Part shown: positions 10,900 through 23,580 of the stretch, piece after piece
Position numbering within the stretch: the first letter of the stretch is position 1
Layout of the letters: each line of letters begins with the position of its first letter
Source of the DNA: Chamaelirium japonicum
Lineage: Eukaryota > Streptophyta > Magnoliopsida > Liliales > Melanthiaceae
Direction: 5' to 3'
Length of the DNA stretch: 64,000 nucleotides
NCBI GenBank assembly: GCA_947650365.1
Contig: OX393555.1
Span: 12,648,340 to 12,712,339, forward strand
The notes under the pieces: model-generated
What the model saw: the letters and a program-made list of their open reading frames with translations, nothing else
What the model was told of the DNA's origin: nothing
Database searches by the model: none
Position numbers and translations under genes: made by a program

Positions 10900-12853
10900 T
10901 ATGAAAAATTGGATTGGAAGCCAGGGCAATTGCACTAACATTGTCACAGAAAAATAGTTAGAGGATTTTGGAGAAAAACTCCAAAATTGCATAAAACTAG
11001 TCGAATCCAGGATAATTCGGCAGCCGTGTGAGCTAATGAGCGATACTCCGATTCGGTACTAGAGCGAGCAACTGTCGACTGTTTCTTAGCACTCCAAGAG
11101 ACAAGGCTGTTGCCAATTAAAAAATACACCGTAACCGGAGGTAGAACGACGATCATCGGGGTTACTGGCTCAATTAACATCTAAATATGATGTGAGAGTA
11201 AGAGGACCTTGTTGAAAAATCAGAGCAAGATGAATAGTCCCGTTGAGACGTCGAAGAATGCGTTTCACAATCGATAAGGAGATGATCGGGGAGAATGCAC
11301 GTATTGGCATACTTGATTAACAACAAATTAAATATCTAGGCAAGTAAGGGTAGCATATGGTAAGACTCCAACAATACTCTTGTATTCAGTGGGATCAACA
11401 AGATGATCACCATCAAGGCGAGATAGTCAGTTCCCGGATGCTATAGGAAAGCGTATAGGTTTGGCACCATCTATCTTGGCACGATGAAATAAATCAAGAA
11501 TATACTTGGATTGAGAAAGATATAACACATGTGTTGTTCTGTGAGCTTTTAATTCCTAGAAAAAATTGAAGGGGCCTAAAGTCCTTCATGGCAAAGAGAC
11601 AATTAAGATCAACTAGAAGAGATCGTAATGCAGATTCTTGATTGTCTGTGATTATGATATCATTAACGTAAATTAAGAAAAAAATTACACCACCATCAGC
11701 ATGACGAATAAATAGAGATTGATCAACACCCGAGCCAGTAAATTCAAGGTCCAATAAATAATCTGTTAAAGGAATAAACTATGCAAGTGGTGCTTGTTTA
11801 AGTCCATAAATAGACTTATGTAACCGACAAACATGTGTCGGATAATTGGAGTCAATGAATCCTATGGGTTGTGCCACATAAACCTCTTCCGATAAGAGAC
11901 CATAAAGAAAACATTATGAACATCCAATTGGCAAATAGACCATCCATGTTGCACAGCAAGAGTGAGGATTATTCGAATAGTCGCATGTTTAATAACAGGA
12001 CTAATGGTATCCGAATAGTCAGGTTGTTGATGAAATCCCTTAGCAACTAAACGTGCCTTGTAACGCTCAATAGAGCCATTTGATTTTTGTTTAATCTTGT
12101 AGACCCAGCGGCAACCAACAATATTTTTTTCTGATGGTGACGGAACAAGAGACCATGTCCCTTGTTTCTGTAAAGCATCAAATTCAAGTGTCATAGTTTT
12201 ACTCCATTCCATAAGCTTAGCAGCCTGAGTAAAAGAGGTAGGCTCAGTATGGATGAGAGAGGAGAGTAGAGCAGTCAGTAGTGGATATCGAGTAGAAACC
12301 AACAAGGCTTTGGGTTTGAAGATGCCAGACTTGGATCGTGTATGATAGGGATGGGGCTGAGTAGGTGTTGGGGCTACGGAAAAAAGTGGTGGGATAGCAG
12401 AAACAAAACTAGTGGATGTATGGGTAGTAGTGGGTATTACAACAGGTTGCTCAGATTCGGTAGTAATTGGCGGTGTGGAGAATTGTAGGCCATCGATAGG
12501 GGTACTAGAGGTAGGAGGAGCACTAAGTGATATAGCCGTCAGTAGTGACCCTGATGATGAATCAACTGGCGAGGGAACAACGGTGGCTAGTGGTGGAGCG
12601 AGCACATGATGCAAGAACGATAGGAAATGGATTGAACCAAGTAGAATTGGAGAGGTGTCCTCTTGTGTTCCTCTGGAAGAAGGAGGCATATCCATTTTAT
12701 TGAAAGGGAAATGAGATTTATCAAAGACAACATGACGAGAGAGGAAGACTCGACCACTATGATGCTCCATGCATTTAAAACCACAGTGATTGAGACTATA
12801 GCCAAGGAAGATACAGGCCGAAGTGTGTGGTGCTAGTTTATGACCCATGTAGT
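10900..12853 (-). pseudogene. Copia A reverse transcriptase and RNase H region (fossil)
   Basis: Recognisable Copia motifs on the minus strand: the integrase C-terminal ACIFLGYS stretch, RT start WSLVPSPSEKNIVGCRWVYKIK with [17 protein letters not shown], and an RNase H stretch ARSSTESEYRSLAHTAAEL. The region is decayed with several breaks. The right boundary is the insertion of element B. Confidence 0.85.
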
Positions 12854-13441
12854 TGTGGGGGAAATTTTCGAGCCTCCTTGATCGAGAATCCCACCCCACA
12901 GCCTTGATTGAATTGGATTGTTTGTATGTTAGAGATTAGAAAGCTGAGAAGGAGAGAGATGACACATGGAGTTGTTGTCGAAGTTCGGTCTTACGACCTA
13001 CGTCTCTGGGCGAGAGGTGCCACCTGATCTTCACTATAATATGAGTAAGGAGGGTTGAGCGTTCTCTCGACAGGTCGAGAGAAGCTTTTTACAATCTGTT
13101 TGCACGAAGCAATTAGAAGAGTTTAAGAGGAAGAATATAGGGCTCTGGCTTTGGATCTGGAATCCCTCTTCCTCTGATCGAATGACCAACCCATCTTTTT
13201 TGAATGCCTTGGGGATCCTTTTATAGCATAGGCACGTGCCCAATATGGCAGTGATGATGTGGCACTGGTTCTGGGCCTCCTTGCTGGGCCCTTATTGGGC
13301 CGTTGTGCGGACCCAATAAGGGGGGGCTTGATCTGCGGTCCCTGCAGAGTGGGTCCATGAGCCCGGACGGGCTTACCTACTTGGGACGTTGCACGAGCCC
13401 ATGCGGCTCTGATCTGATCCGGTATAATTTTTGCACCCACA
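12854..13441 (-). repeat. Element B 3' LTR
   Basis: 588 bp; pairs with 30626-31229. Carries a TATA-like GCTATAAAAGG on the minus strand near 13217-13228. Confidence 0.92.
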
Positions 13442-13639
13442 GTTACCCCCTCTCAGTCGAGTCAGGACCGCCTGGGTCGGTTGGGATTCCATGGTGTAAA
13501 CGCCTTAGGATTCTGGCATGGTTGGCTAGGGCCATCGGAGTCACGGTTCGTATTAACAGAGTTCCGACTTGTGTCACGAACCAAGCCAACGTGTTTGTGT
13601 ATGATACTTGTGCTGATCTTCTTTCTATATTTGCAGTCC

Positions 13640-14290
13640 TCCTGTTGCCGACACCTAGGCCCTCTTGGTACGAGTCAGAAAGTCTCGGTTTTGTAAGTGG
13701 GCGTTCTCGAAAAACTAATGTGTTTCCCGACTTAGACCCTTTTCCTTCTACCGATGCCGAGACCCTCTTGGTGCGGCCAAAAAGTCTCGGTTTTGTAAGT
13801 GTGCATTCTCAAAAAACTAGTGTGTTTTCCGACAGAGACCCTTTTCCTTCTGCCGATGTCGAGACCCTCTTGGCGCGAGCCAAAAAGTCTCGGTTTTGTA
13901 AGTGAGCGTTCTCGAAAAACTAGTGTGTTCCCCGACCGAGACCTTTTTCATTCTGCCGATACCGAGACCCTCTTGGTGCGAGCCAAAAAGTCTCGGTTTT
14001 GTAAGTGGGCATTCTCGAAAAACTAGTGTATTTTCTGACCGAGAATCCTCCTTTTTCTTCTGCCGATGTCGAGACCCTCTTGGTGCGAGCCAAAAAGTCT
14101 CGATTTTATAAGTGAGCATTCTCGAAAAACTAGTGTGTTCCCCGACCAAGACCCTTTTCCTTCTGCCGATACCGAGACCCTCTTGGTGCGAGCCAAAAAG
14201 TCTCGGTTTTGTAAGTGGGCATTCTCGAAAAACTAGTGCATTTTCTGACCGAGAATCCTCATTCTGCTGACGCCGAGGCCCTCTCTTACA
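13640..14290. repeat. Element B repeat block 1 (about 102-107 bp, six units)
   Basis: Units centred on GAGACCCTCTTGGTGCGAGC and AAAAAGTCTCGGTTTTGTAA recur near 13658, 13759, 13861, 13964, 14070 and 14176. The last unit is degenerate. Long apparent frames across it are by-products of the repeats. Confidence 0.9.
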
Positions 14291-14639
14291 GGTAGGGTTT
14301 CTCCCCCCCCCTTTCGGCCGAAGAGGAAGGGGGAAAGAGAGTCGGATCTCAGTGCGGTAGCAATGGGGAAGACGAGGGCTAAGAAGGATCACGCCAATAA
14401 GACCATCGAGCGGATTCATCGCCTCCTGGAACCCTACATCAGGCGAAATTGAGGTGTGTCCCATTGTAAGGCATGATGCATGACGTCACAGCAGGGCAGA
14501 TGGTTTTCGGTGTCCCATACTTTGTTTGGATGCATGAGAGACGGGTGAAGGTTGGACGACACAACGTTTTGGTGCCCCCACTTTGTTTGGATGCATGAGA
14601 GTCGGATTGCATCATCTTTATAGACTACTTTTTTTTTTG
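14291..14639. other. Element B non-repetitive spacer
   Basis: No gene recognised. Contains two copies of a short segment with CTTTGTTTGGATGCATGAGA (14520 and 14581). Confidence 0.5.
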
Positions 14640-15120
14640 GGTCCTCCACTAGCAGCTAGAGCAGCGTTTCGATCCCGAGCGACGTGCTACTTTTGTATTT
14701 GATCCGGAGCGATGAGCGACTTCCGTTTCGATCCCACGCGGTCTCCACCAACAGCTAGAGTAGCGATCGTGCGGCGTTTGTATTCAATCCCAAGTGACGT
14801 CCGCCTCTTGTATTCGACCCCGAGCGATGAGCGACGTGAGACTTCCGTTTCAATCCCAAGTGACGTGCGACTTTGTTTTTGATCCCATGCGGTCTCCACT
14901 AGAAGCTAGAGCAGCGATCATGTGGTGTTTGTATTCAATCCCAAGTGGCGTGCTACTTTTGTATTTGATCCGGAGCGACGAGCGACTTCTGTTTCGATCC
15001 CTTGCGGTCTCCACCAGTAGCTAGAATAGCGATTGTGCGGCATTTGCATTCGATCCCGACCGACGAGTGACGTGCGGCTTTCGTTTTGATCCGGAGCAAC
15101 GTGGGCAATCCAGTGGTCAA
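14640..15120. repeat. Element B repeat block 2 (irregular GATCC..GAGCGA units)
   Basis: Repeated pieces such as CGGTCTCCACCAACAGCTAG and GATCCGGAGCGATGAGCGAC occur at irregular spacing (about 116-150 bp), suggesting an old, rearranged tandem array. Confidence 0.78.
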
Positions 15121-15664
15121 ATGCATAAGAGTGGGATTGCATCAGCTTCACGTACAAAAAACCCCCTCTTTTTTTTTGTTTTCGCCCCTCCTTTTTTTTT
15201 TTGTTTGTGCTGTACACCCAAGAGGGAGGCACGACAAGAGAAGGGCGTAGGGGTCCGTGCATGAGTGGGAGAGAGGGCAGACTTCTCTCTTTCTTTCTTT
15301 GCTTTTTCTTTCTTTCTTTCTCTCTGTTTCTTTTTTTGCTTCCGTTTCTTTTTTAATTCTTTCCTTTCTTTTGTCTTTTTCTTTCTTCACACGTGAAGGC
15401 CAAGCGCGAGATTACGACCAGAGCGAGTGCGGTCTGGACGTGTGTTGGATCCAACGCGTTGCTGACGTTGGTGGCTCGCTCTTAACGGACGGAAGGAGGC
15501 CAATGAATAGCAGGCGCTGCTGGTTGCTGATGTATTTGTCTAAGTTGTCACTATCAGTAAAATAATTTTTCTGCGCATCCGTGCTTGAGTAGGACGTGCA
15601 CGAGTGAAGAGAGAGCTGTGCCCAATGTTCTCTTCTTCTTCTTCTTCTTCTTTTTTTTTTTTGT
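15121..15664. other. Element B spacer with pyrimidine-rich tract
   Basis: Contains a strongly T/C-rich tract (15160-15390, TTTCTTTC-type) and no recognisable gene. Confidence 0.5.
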
Positions 15665-16660
15665 TTCCCCCTCTCGGTTTTCTGACAAAACCGAGGGGTA
15701 GATTGTTGTTTATGCCGTCGCACCCCCCCTCTCGGTTTTTTGACAAAACCGAGGGGTGGGTTGCTGATGACGCTGAGCACCCCCCCTCTCGGTTTTCTGA
15801 CGAAACCAAGGGGTGGGTTTTTATTGATGCCGAACCCCTTTCGATTTTTTGTCGAAACCGAGGGGTGGGCTGCTGATGGTGTGCCGGCGCCCCCTCCCCC
15901 TCAGGTTTTTGTGCAAAACCGAGGGGGGTTGCTTGTTGATGCCGACACGCCTCCCCTCTCAGTTTTTTTGATGAAACCGAGGGGTGGGTTGCTGATGGTG
16001 TGCCGTCACCCCCTTCCCACTCGGTTTTTGTGCGGAATCGAGGGGGGGCTGCTGTTGATGCCGAACACCCCTCTCTCGGTTTTCTATCGAAACCGAGAGG
16101 TGGGCTGCTGTTGATGCCGAACACCCCCCCTCTTAGTTTTCTGTCGAAACCGATGGGTGGGATGCTGATGGTGTGCCGTCACCCCCTCCGCACTCGGTTT
16201 TTATGCGGAACCGAGGGGCGGGGGCTGCTTGTTGATGCCGACACACACCCCTCTCTCAGTTTTTTGACGAAACCGAGGGGTGGGCTGCGGATGACGCCTA
16301 GCACCCTCCCCCCCCCCTCTCGGTTTTTTGACGAAACCAAGGGGTGGGTTGATATTAATACCGAACACCCCCCCTTTCAGTTTTCTGTCGAAACCAAGGG
16401 GTGGGCTGCTGATGGTGTACCGGTGCCCCCTCCCCCCTCGGTTTTTATACGAAACCAAGGGGGGTTGCTTGTTGATGCCGACACGCCCCCCTCTTAGTTT
16501 TATGTCAAAACCGAGGGGTAAACTGTAGCTGATGCCAACACCCCCTCCCCTCTCATTTTTTTTGCAAAGTTGAGATGGGGAACTACTTGTGGGGTGCCGT
16601 CACCCCCTCCCCACTCGGTTTTTGTGCGAAACCGAGGGAGGGGTTGCTTGTTGATGCTGA
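15665..16660. repeat. Element B repeat block 3 (about 60 bp, 17 hairpin-forming units)
   Basis: About 17 units at 55-65 bp spacing. Nearly every unit contains CCTCTCGGTTTT followed a few bases later by AAAACCGAGGGG, so each unit can fold on itself. Between the hairpins lies GGGTTGCTGATG..GCCGA..CACC. Some arms carry paired changes or single mismatches. Confidence 0.9.
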
Positions 16661-17394
16661 CACCATGTTATTGGGGCTGCTAGAAGAGGCCAAAAAGTGT
16701 CGGTATAGAAAATAGTGTATTTTCATAATTTTAGCCCCACCTGAAACCGACACTTTTTCGGCCATATTCTTGAGGCACTGGTGCGCGGGGTTGTCGGCGA
16801 GGGACAACGCAACATTTAAGGGGGCTTCTTAGAGATAATCTAGGATGATGCCGCATGATGACCAGCCAGTCTTCACCCAATTTACTACCGCACCTGATTA
16901 CTGTGTTCACTAGGTACTACGGTCACATAAGGGTGTTGACTTGGCCAGGATCAAGGAAGCACCATTTTACCTCGTGTTATGATGGATTTTTTGCCTACCT
17001 TGCTCTTTTCTTATCGTTTGTTCATCCACTGCAGGCCGCTCTTTTCATGATCAAAACCGTCAAGGGACCCACTGTGTTGGGAAAATGCCATCGAGGAAAG
17101 AAGGAGATTGTTTGCGCTCCTCCTCTGCCATATATTGAGGATTCGAACAATGGCTCCGTTGGTGAGCTCGGGCCGTTAAGGCCCTTTGCAGACGAAGATC
17201 ATGAGGAATCCACCATCGACTGCACTAGTGTGGAGACACATACTGACAGAGTTAGACCGACCACCCCCTGACCGGTTTGGAACCGTCAGCGGGTGGGAGA
17301 GGGTGATGATTGGTGATAATCTGATGTTTGAACCTGAGTGATAAGACTAAGCATGGGCTTTTGATCGAATGCCAATACGTCGGCGATGATGTCT
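16661..17394. other. Element B spacer
   Basis: Reading frames up to 138 codons (16855-17271) are present but match nothing I recognise. An inverted pair GTGTCGGT and ACCGACAC lies near 16700-16760. Confidence 0.4.
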
Positions 17395-17486
17395 CGGACT
17401 TTATCTTTATATGTCTAGGACCTTGGGTTTGTAGAGTACCGAGGTATCAGTCACCTCAGACTATGTGTTCGAGTACCAAGGGCAGG
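17395..17486. repeat. Element B repeat block 4, part left of Copia C
   Basis: One unit of the 67-bp repeat (CTTGGGTTTGTAGAGTACCG) continuing at 27466 on the far side of Copia C. It ends in GCAGG, the target duplication of C. Confidence 0.88.
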
Positions 17487-19623
17487 TGTTGGAAGTTAAT
17501 CCGGGTCAGAGGCTCGCAGCGGAAGCGATTTGGCGGTCGAAAGACCGTTCATGGTGCACGTTACACTATTTAATTTTCATAGAAACTAATCTACATATGT
17601 GTGCATGTGTATGCACGAGAATCGAAAACCCCTAACGGCATTCTAGCGTAATGATTAACTAGCATGCATGCAAATCATAATGCTCGCTAGATCTACATGT
17701 TAGATTACACATACCTTTCATACGGATCTTTTAACCGCGGAGAATTGTCTTCTTTGTCGATGGAGACGGAAGATCGTTCGCGAAGATGCCGATGGTACGA
17801 ATGGAGATGTTGCCTTCTTGTTCACCCGATCTCACACGATGCACGGAACGTCGCTCTCGGATCTCTGAGTGCCTCCGAAGAACGACCCTTCTCCTTCTTC
17901 AGAACTCCACGCGGGGAAGACGAAGTAGCAAGCGGGAAACGGGAGATGAAACGGGAGAGAACTAGAGAGATGAGAGAAGGGGGGGTTCGGATTTTCTAGC
18001 ACATGGGGCCGGCACCCCATAGGTCCTTTTATAGGGCCGGCCAACCCCCTTGGATAAGGATCCAAGGGGATAATGACCCTCTCTCATTATCTCTCCATTA
18101 TCTCCTTTTTATCTCTCTGCGTATTTATCCGTTTTCCTACTTTTTAGAGCTCGACTTTATCCGTTTTTATCGCCCCATCCCTATCTATATGGCCGGCCCT
18201 ATAGATGAGGGATTCTTATCCCTACATCATAGGGCCGGCCCTAGCAAGGTGCCTCACTACTAGGGTCGGCCAACAGTGAGGTCCGGCAGAGTGAGGTTTT
18301 TACCAAAACGCCCCGACGCCTCATTTTGACCATTTCTAGCGTGCGATACCTAGCGGCCACTTCCTAAGTGATCTTTACTAGTTACCTACTATTAACTGAG
18401 GCCACCGGAGGGTGCCTCTAGCAAAGTCAACTAGTCAACTCGCAACATACCCCGGTGCATCGCACCTATGCAGCGAAGTTTACTTATGGCTAGGGATTAC
18501 TACATGCGACTCTGCACTAGTCTCGGGCTCAACCCTTAGTACTCGTATGTAGTTACGCATCTACCGTGCTCTAGTGCTAAGCACACACGGAGCGTATACT
18601 TCTTTCTTCTTCCTAATGCTTATGGTGTTCTGAGGAGACGGTTCAAGAACCGTACATAATGTTGATAAGGTGGAACCATCAGGGACCGGGGTTCATGGCT
18701 TCCAACTCAAGCTCGATCGACACACTACCCGAGTGTACCATCGATCCTCTGAGCTCGAGTTAACCTGCGTAGCCACCCAGAGTGCGACGCAGGCTGCACT
18801 CCAATTCACCCAGACTTACTATGTTCTCCATCATACCCCTGCTCTCCGCTTAGTAGTGGTAAACCCGCTGTCCCTCCACTTGATGCCATGATTCACTTCG
18901 AGCGGTGAAGACTACCGTCAGACTCGAATGATCATATGACTTGGTTCCTTCCAGGTTGACCTATACATCGTACCTCTGATTACCCCGTCGAGTAATCGAA
19001 CCCGGTCAACAGTCAAACTGATGACCACCAGGCCTGGGTTTGGTACAGTGTAAGTCACACCAAGGAACGCACCTCCCATCAGGGGTGTGGATGGCCTGCA
19101 GGAGTGACACGCTAATGCAACACCAGCCGGGTAACCCAGTACACCGTGGTTTTGGATCACTGTATATGGACCCTCACACATTGGTGCGCCAAAAGCACCA
19201 CGCAACTGGTTAGTCCATCAGTCGTGGTTCCTTAGGGTTTAGGACCGTTTTACCCTAAGCAGAAACACGGCTTAGTGTACCAGTGTCTGCTCACTGATCT
19301 GTACACCGTGTTAGTTCCGTTCAGCCACAGACACTGTGCCTGGTGATGACCATGGTGAAGACATCCCATGAACTGTCATCGCCAACAGCTTATCATGATG
19401 AGGCGACCAACCTGATCATAGCTGCGAACATATTTAGGTTATACGGGACCAATCCACTTAGTCTTCAACTCAGTAGACTACCATATAACCATGGTTCTCT
19501 GTTCTCTAAAGAACACGTAACTATGTTACACACCTATATGCATCTCATATATATTAATAACTATCAATCTTTATTAGACCAAAACTTAAAGTTTTACAAG
19601 CTTAGAACACATCAATCCTAACA
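17487..19623 (-). repeat. Copia C 3' LTR
   Basis: 2137 bp. Next to it (19624-19639) the minus strand has the polypurine-like AAGTGGGAGAT. Confidence 0.95.
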
Positions 19624-19637
19624 ATCTCCCACTTGGT

Positions 19638-22600
19638 CTAGCGAAGCAAAACGGTTTTGACTCCCATCGCGTCCACATGTCGCTCGAATGCCTTGGTAGG
19701 TATTGCCTTTGTGAAAGGATCAGCAACATTATCTGTAGATGCAATCTGTGTCACCACTACTCGCCCTTGCTTTTGAAACTGCCGAATCAAGTGGAACTTG
19801 CGCTCAATATGCTTCCCCTTTTGGTGATGTCTTGGCTCCTTTGCTTGTGCTACCGCCCCACTATTGTCGCAGTAAAGCACAATAGGTAACTGGGCCTCTG
19901 GTACGCACCCCAAATCCGTAAGGAATTTCTTGAGCCATACCACCTCTTTGGCTGCCTCGCATGCTGCAACGTACTCAGCCTCTGTGGTAGAGTCTGTGAT
20001 GCATTTCTGCTTCACACTCTGCCAACTAACCGTTGCTCCCCCTAACATAAACACAAAACCTGATGTCGATTTCCTGGATTCCAAATCTGACATAAAGTCA
20101 GAATCTGTATATCCAATCGGCGTCAGTTCTTGTCCAGTGTAAACCAACTCATAGTGCCTTGTTCTACGAAGGTACTTGAGTATACACTTCACAGCTGTCC
20201 AGTGATCTGGACCCGGATTCGACTGAAACCGACCCATCATTCCTACTGCGAAACAGATATCAGGCCTTGTACAATGCATAGCATACATTAGACTACCTAA
20301 TGCCGAAGCATAAGGTATCTTCTGCATTTCTGCTCTCTCCTCAGGTGTCTTAGGACATTGATCCTTAGACAGTTTTATGCCATGTCTAAATGGCACAAAA
20401 CCCTTCTTGGATTTTTGCATGTCAAATCTAGCCATAACCTTATCTATATATGTAGTTCTGGCGATCACGTGTTACCTTGATCCCCAAAACATAACTCGCT
20501 TCACCTAGGTCTTTCATATCGAACTGTGTTGACAACCAGACCTTTATCGTTGACAATATTCCTACATCATTCCCAATGAGTAGAATATCGTCTACGTAAA
20601 GTATCAAATATATCACTGTAGTCTTATCACTTCTCTTGTATACACATGGTTCATCCTCGTTTTGAGTAAATCCATATGACTGGATTGGCTGATCAAAACG
20701 GATGTTCCAACTTCTAGATGCTTGCTTTAATCTATAAATGGACTTCTGCAACTTGCAAACTAGATGTTCCTGACCCTCTGACTCAAAACCTGGTGGCTGC
20801 ATCATATAAATGTCTTCTTCCAAATTCCCGTTAAGGAATACTGTCTTGACATCCATTTGCCAGATCTCCCAGTCATAATGGGCTGCAATGGATAGGAGGA
20901 TCCGAATAGACTTTATCATAGCTACCGACGAGAAGGTTTCGTCAAAGTCGATTCCTTCTCTCTGGGTATAACCCTTGGCAACTAATCTAGCTTTATAAGT
21001 CTCAATTGATCCATCAAATCCTCTCTTCCTTTTATACACCCACTTACACCCAATAGTTTTAATATTGGATGATGGTGTAACAAGAGTCCAGACAGCGTTA
21101 TGGGACATTGATGCAATTTCTGCCTCCATAGCCTTTTGCCAGTCAGAGCTGTCAGAAGCTCCCACTGCCTCATCGTAGCTCAGTGGGCCATCCTCCTGAC
21201 CCTCTGGATCAACCAATAAGGTTTCTCCATAGTATCTGTCAGGAGCTCTGATGTTTCTCCCACTGCGACGAGGTGGTGGTGGTGTTACAGGATTAACAGC
21301 TTCTACAGTATCTGGTACATTATTATCTGTAATGTCAGCTCCCACTATGCTTTCGGATGCGCTATCTGAACTAGTACCCAGCAGTTCATCCAGAACTACC
21401 TTACTAGTAGGTTTGTGGTCCACAATATAATCTTGTTCTAGGAAATAGGCGTTCGTAGAAACGATCACCTTCTTTTCCTCAGGATCATAAAATAGACCAC
21501 CTTTGGTCTCCTTAGAATACCCTACAAATAAGCATACTCTGGTTTTAGATTCCATCTTTTCCCTCTTATCACTTCGCACATGTGCAGGGCATCCCCATAT
21601 TCTGAAATGATATAGCAATGGCTTTCGCTTTGACCACAGTTCTCTAGGGGTCTGAGGCACTGACTTAGACGGAACGTGATTCAGAATATAAACTGCTGTT
21701 TGTAGGGTATATCCCCAAAAGGTCATTGGTAAACTAGCGTAACTCATCATGCTACGAACCATGTCCAACAAGGTTCGATTCCTTCTCTCGAAAACTCCAT
21801 TCTGTTGTGGGGTACCTGGAGCAGTTAACTGGGATTTTATCCCATGCTCCACCAAATACCCTAGGAACTCGTCAGATAGGTATTCACCTCCTCGATCAGA
21901 TCGAAGGTTTTTTATATATTTACCTGTCTGCTTTTCTACTTCAGCCCTGAACTCTTTGAACATGTCAAAGGATTCCGACTTCCGATGCATCAGGTAAATG
22001 TAACCATATCTTGAGTAATCATCAATGAAAGTGATGAAGTACTCATGGCCTCCTATCGCCTTGACGTTCATGGGTCCATACACATCTGAATGGATTAACT
22101 CTAATACCTCAGTGGCTCTTACTCCTTTGCCTTTAAAGGACCGCTTGGTCATCTTGCCTTCCAGGCAGGATTCACAGGTGGGAAGGATCTCCGTAGGATC
22201 TGTTTCCAGAAGCCCGGCCTTCACCATTCTATGGATCCTGTCTAAGGCAATATGCCCAAGTCGTAAGTGCCACAGGTAGGTTAAATTTTCCGAAGGATTC
22301 TTACGCTTAGATGAATTAACATTAAATGCTGAAGTTATTATGTTATCTTTTTCAAATTTAGGACTTACAACATAGAGATGATTCTGAACCATTCCTCTTA
22401 TTATAAAAGTTCCATTCAGTTTAAACGACACACCAAAAGCATCAAAATAAACTGAATAACCTTCATTAACTAAAGAAGAAACAGAAATTAAGTTACGTCT
22501 CAAGGACGGTACATAAAAGACATCTCTAAGAGTCAAAGTCTTATTATTCGAAAAACTAAGATTAACGTCTCCAATAGCTTCAGCAGCAGCCACGGCCTCA

Positions 22601-23580
22601 GTTCCCATGCTCAAGGTCACCTCTCCATCAAGCAATCTTCTGCTTTCCCGAAACCCCTGAAGAGAGTTACAGGCATGGTTAGTGGATCCAGAATCCACAA
22701 TCCAACTAGCAAAAGTATTATTACTTGAAAGAAATGATTCAACAACTAAGAGTTGTAGATTACCTTCACCAGCATTCTGAGGCTTCTTGCAGTCCTTCTT
22801 CCAATGACCCTTCTGGCCACACCGGAAGCACTTCGTGCTCGGTTTCTTTGATTCTCCAGACCCAGAGGCCCCAGCAGAGTCCTGCACAGGCAGTGACTTA
22901 GGTTTCTTTTTATGTTTCTTGCCCTGAGGTTTACCAGGTTTCTTGAAGGATCTGCGTTGCACGTGAAGTGCTTCGCCCTTCTGCTTGAAGCCATCCTCAG
23001 CTGCCTGGAGAGCTCCCAGAAGCTCTGCATTTGTCATAGCCAACTTGTTCAAATTAAAGTTGGTGACAAAGCCTTCAAAGGCTCCAGACAGTGACGAGAG
23101 GAAGATGTCTATCATCACCTCGCCTTCTAGCACAATGTCCATGGTAGCTAGTTCGTTCTGGAACCCAAACATTTTCATCATGTGTTCCCGAACCAGTGTC
23201 CCATTGGACATCTTAGTGCCGACGAGTTTCTTGATGGTAAGGTATCGCGTAACGCGATTGTGACCTTCAAACATCTCCTTCAAGTACAACATCATGTCAG
23301 AAGCATCGGGCATCTCCTCGACTTGCTTCTGCAGAGTTATTTGCAAGGATGCTATAATATAGCATTTACATATCTCATTAGATTCCTTCCAGTCAGTGAA
23401 TGCCTTTAACTGTGCCTCTGTGGCATTGGGTCCTGGCAAATCTGGCTCAGGGTCATTAAGGGCTGTCATATGTTTCCCAATCCTTAGGACCAGGTACAGG
23501 TTGCGCTTCCAGTCCTCATAGTTGGGACCGGTAAGTTTGTGGTCATTTAGGATAGCGGACTGGGGGTCTAACTTAGTCAT
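19638..23580 (-). pseudogene. Copia C gag-pol region (nearly whole fossil)
   Basis: Copia order is clear on the minus strand. Gag starts [20 protein letters not shown] and ends with the zinc knuckle [14 protein letters not shown]. Protease follows ([12 protein letters not shown]), then integrase ([41 protein letters not shown]), reverse transcriptase ([24 protein letters not shown]) and RNase H ([34 protein letters not shown]). Length is close to the usual 1.2-1.3 kilocodons for single-frame Copia polyproteins. One or a few breaks are present. Gypsy order is excluded because integrase precedes RT. Confidence 0.9.

Noticed and set aside
13817-14464. 215-codon frame on the minus strand with repeated Arg/Gly/Pro-rich peptides
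   Set aside because: It runs through repeat block 1 of element B; the peptide repeats simply mirror the DNA repeats.
15540-16497. Several 120-195 codon frames on both strands
   Set aside because: They follow the 60-bp hairpin repeat array and have no conserved domain; both strands are equally open.
16855-17271. 138-codon frame as a gene
   Set aside because: Lies inside element B, no recognisable domain, no splice or promoter signals; kept as unassigned spacer.
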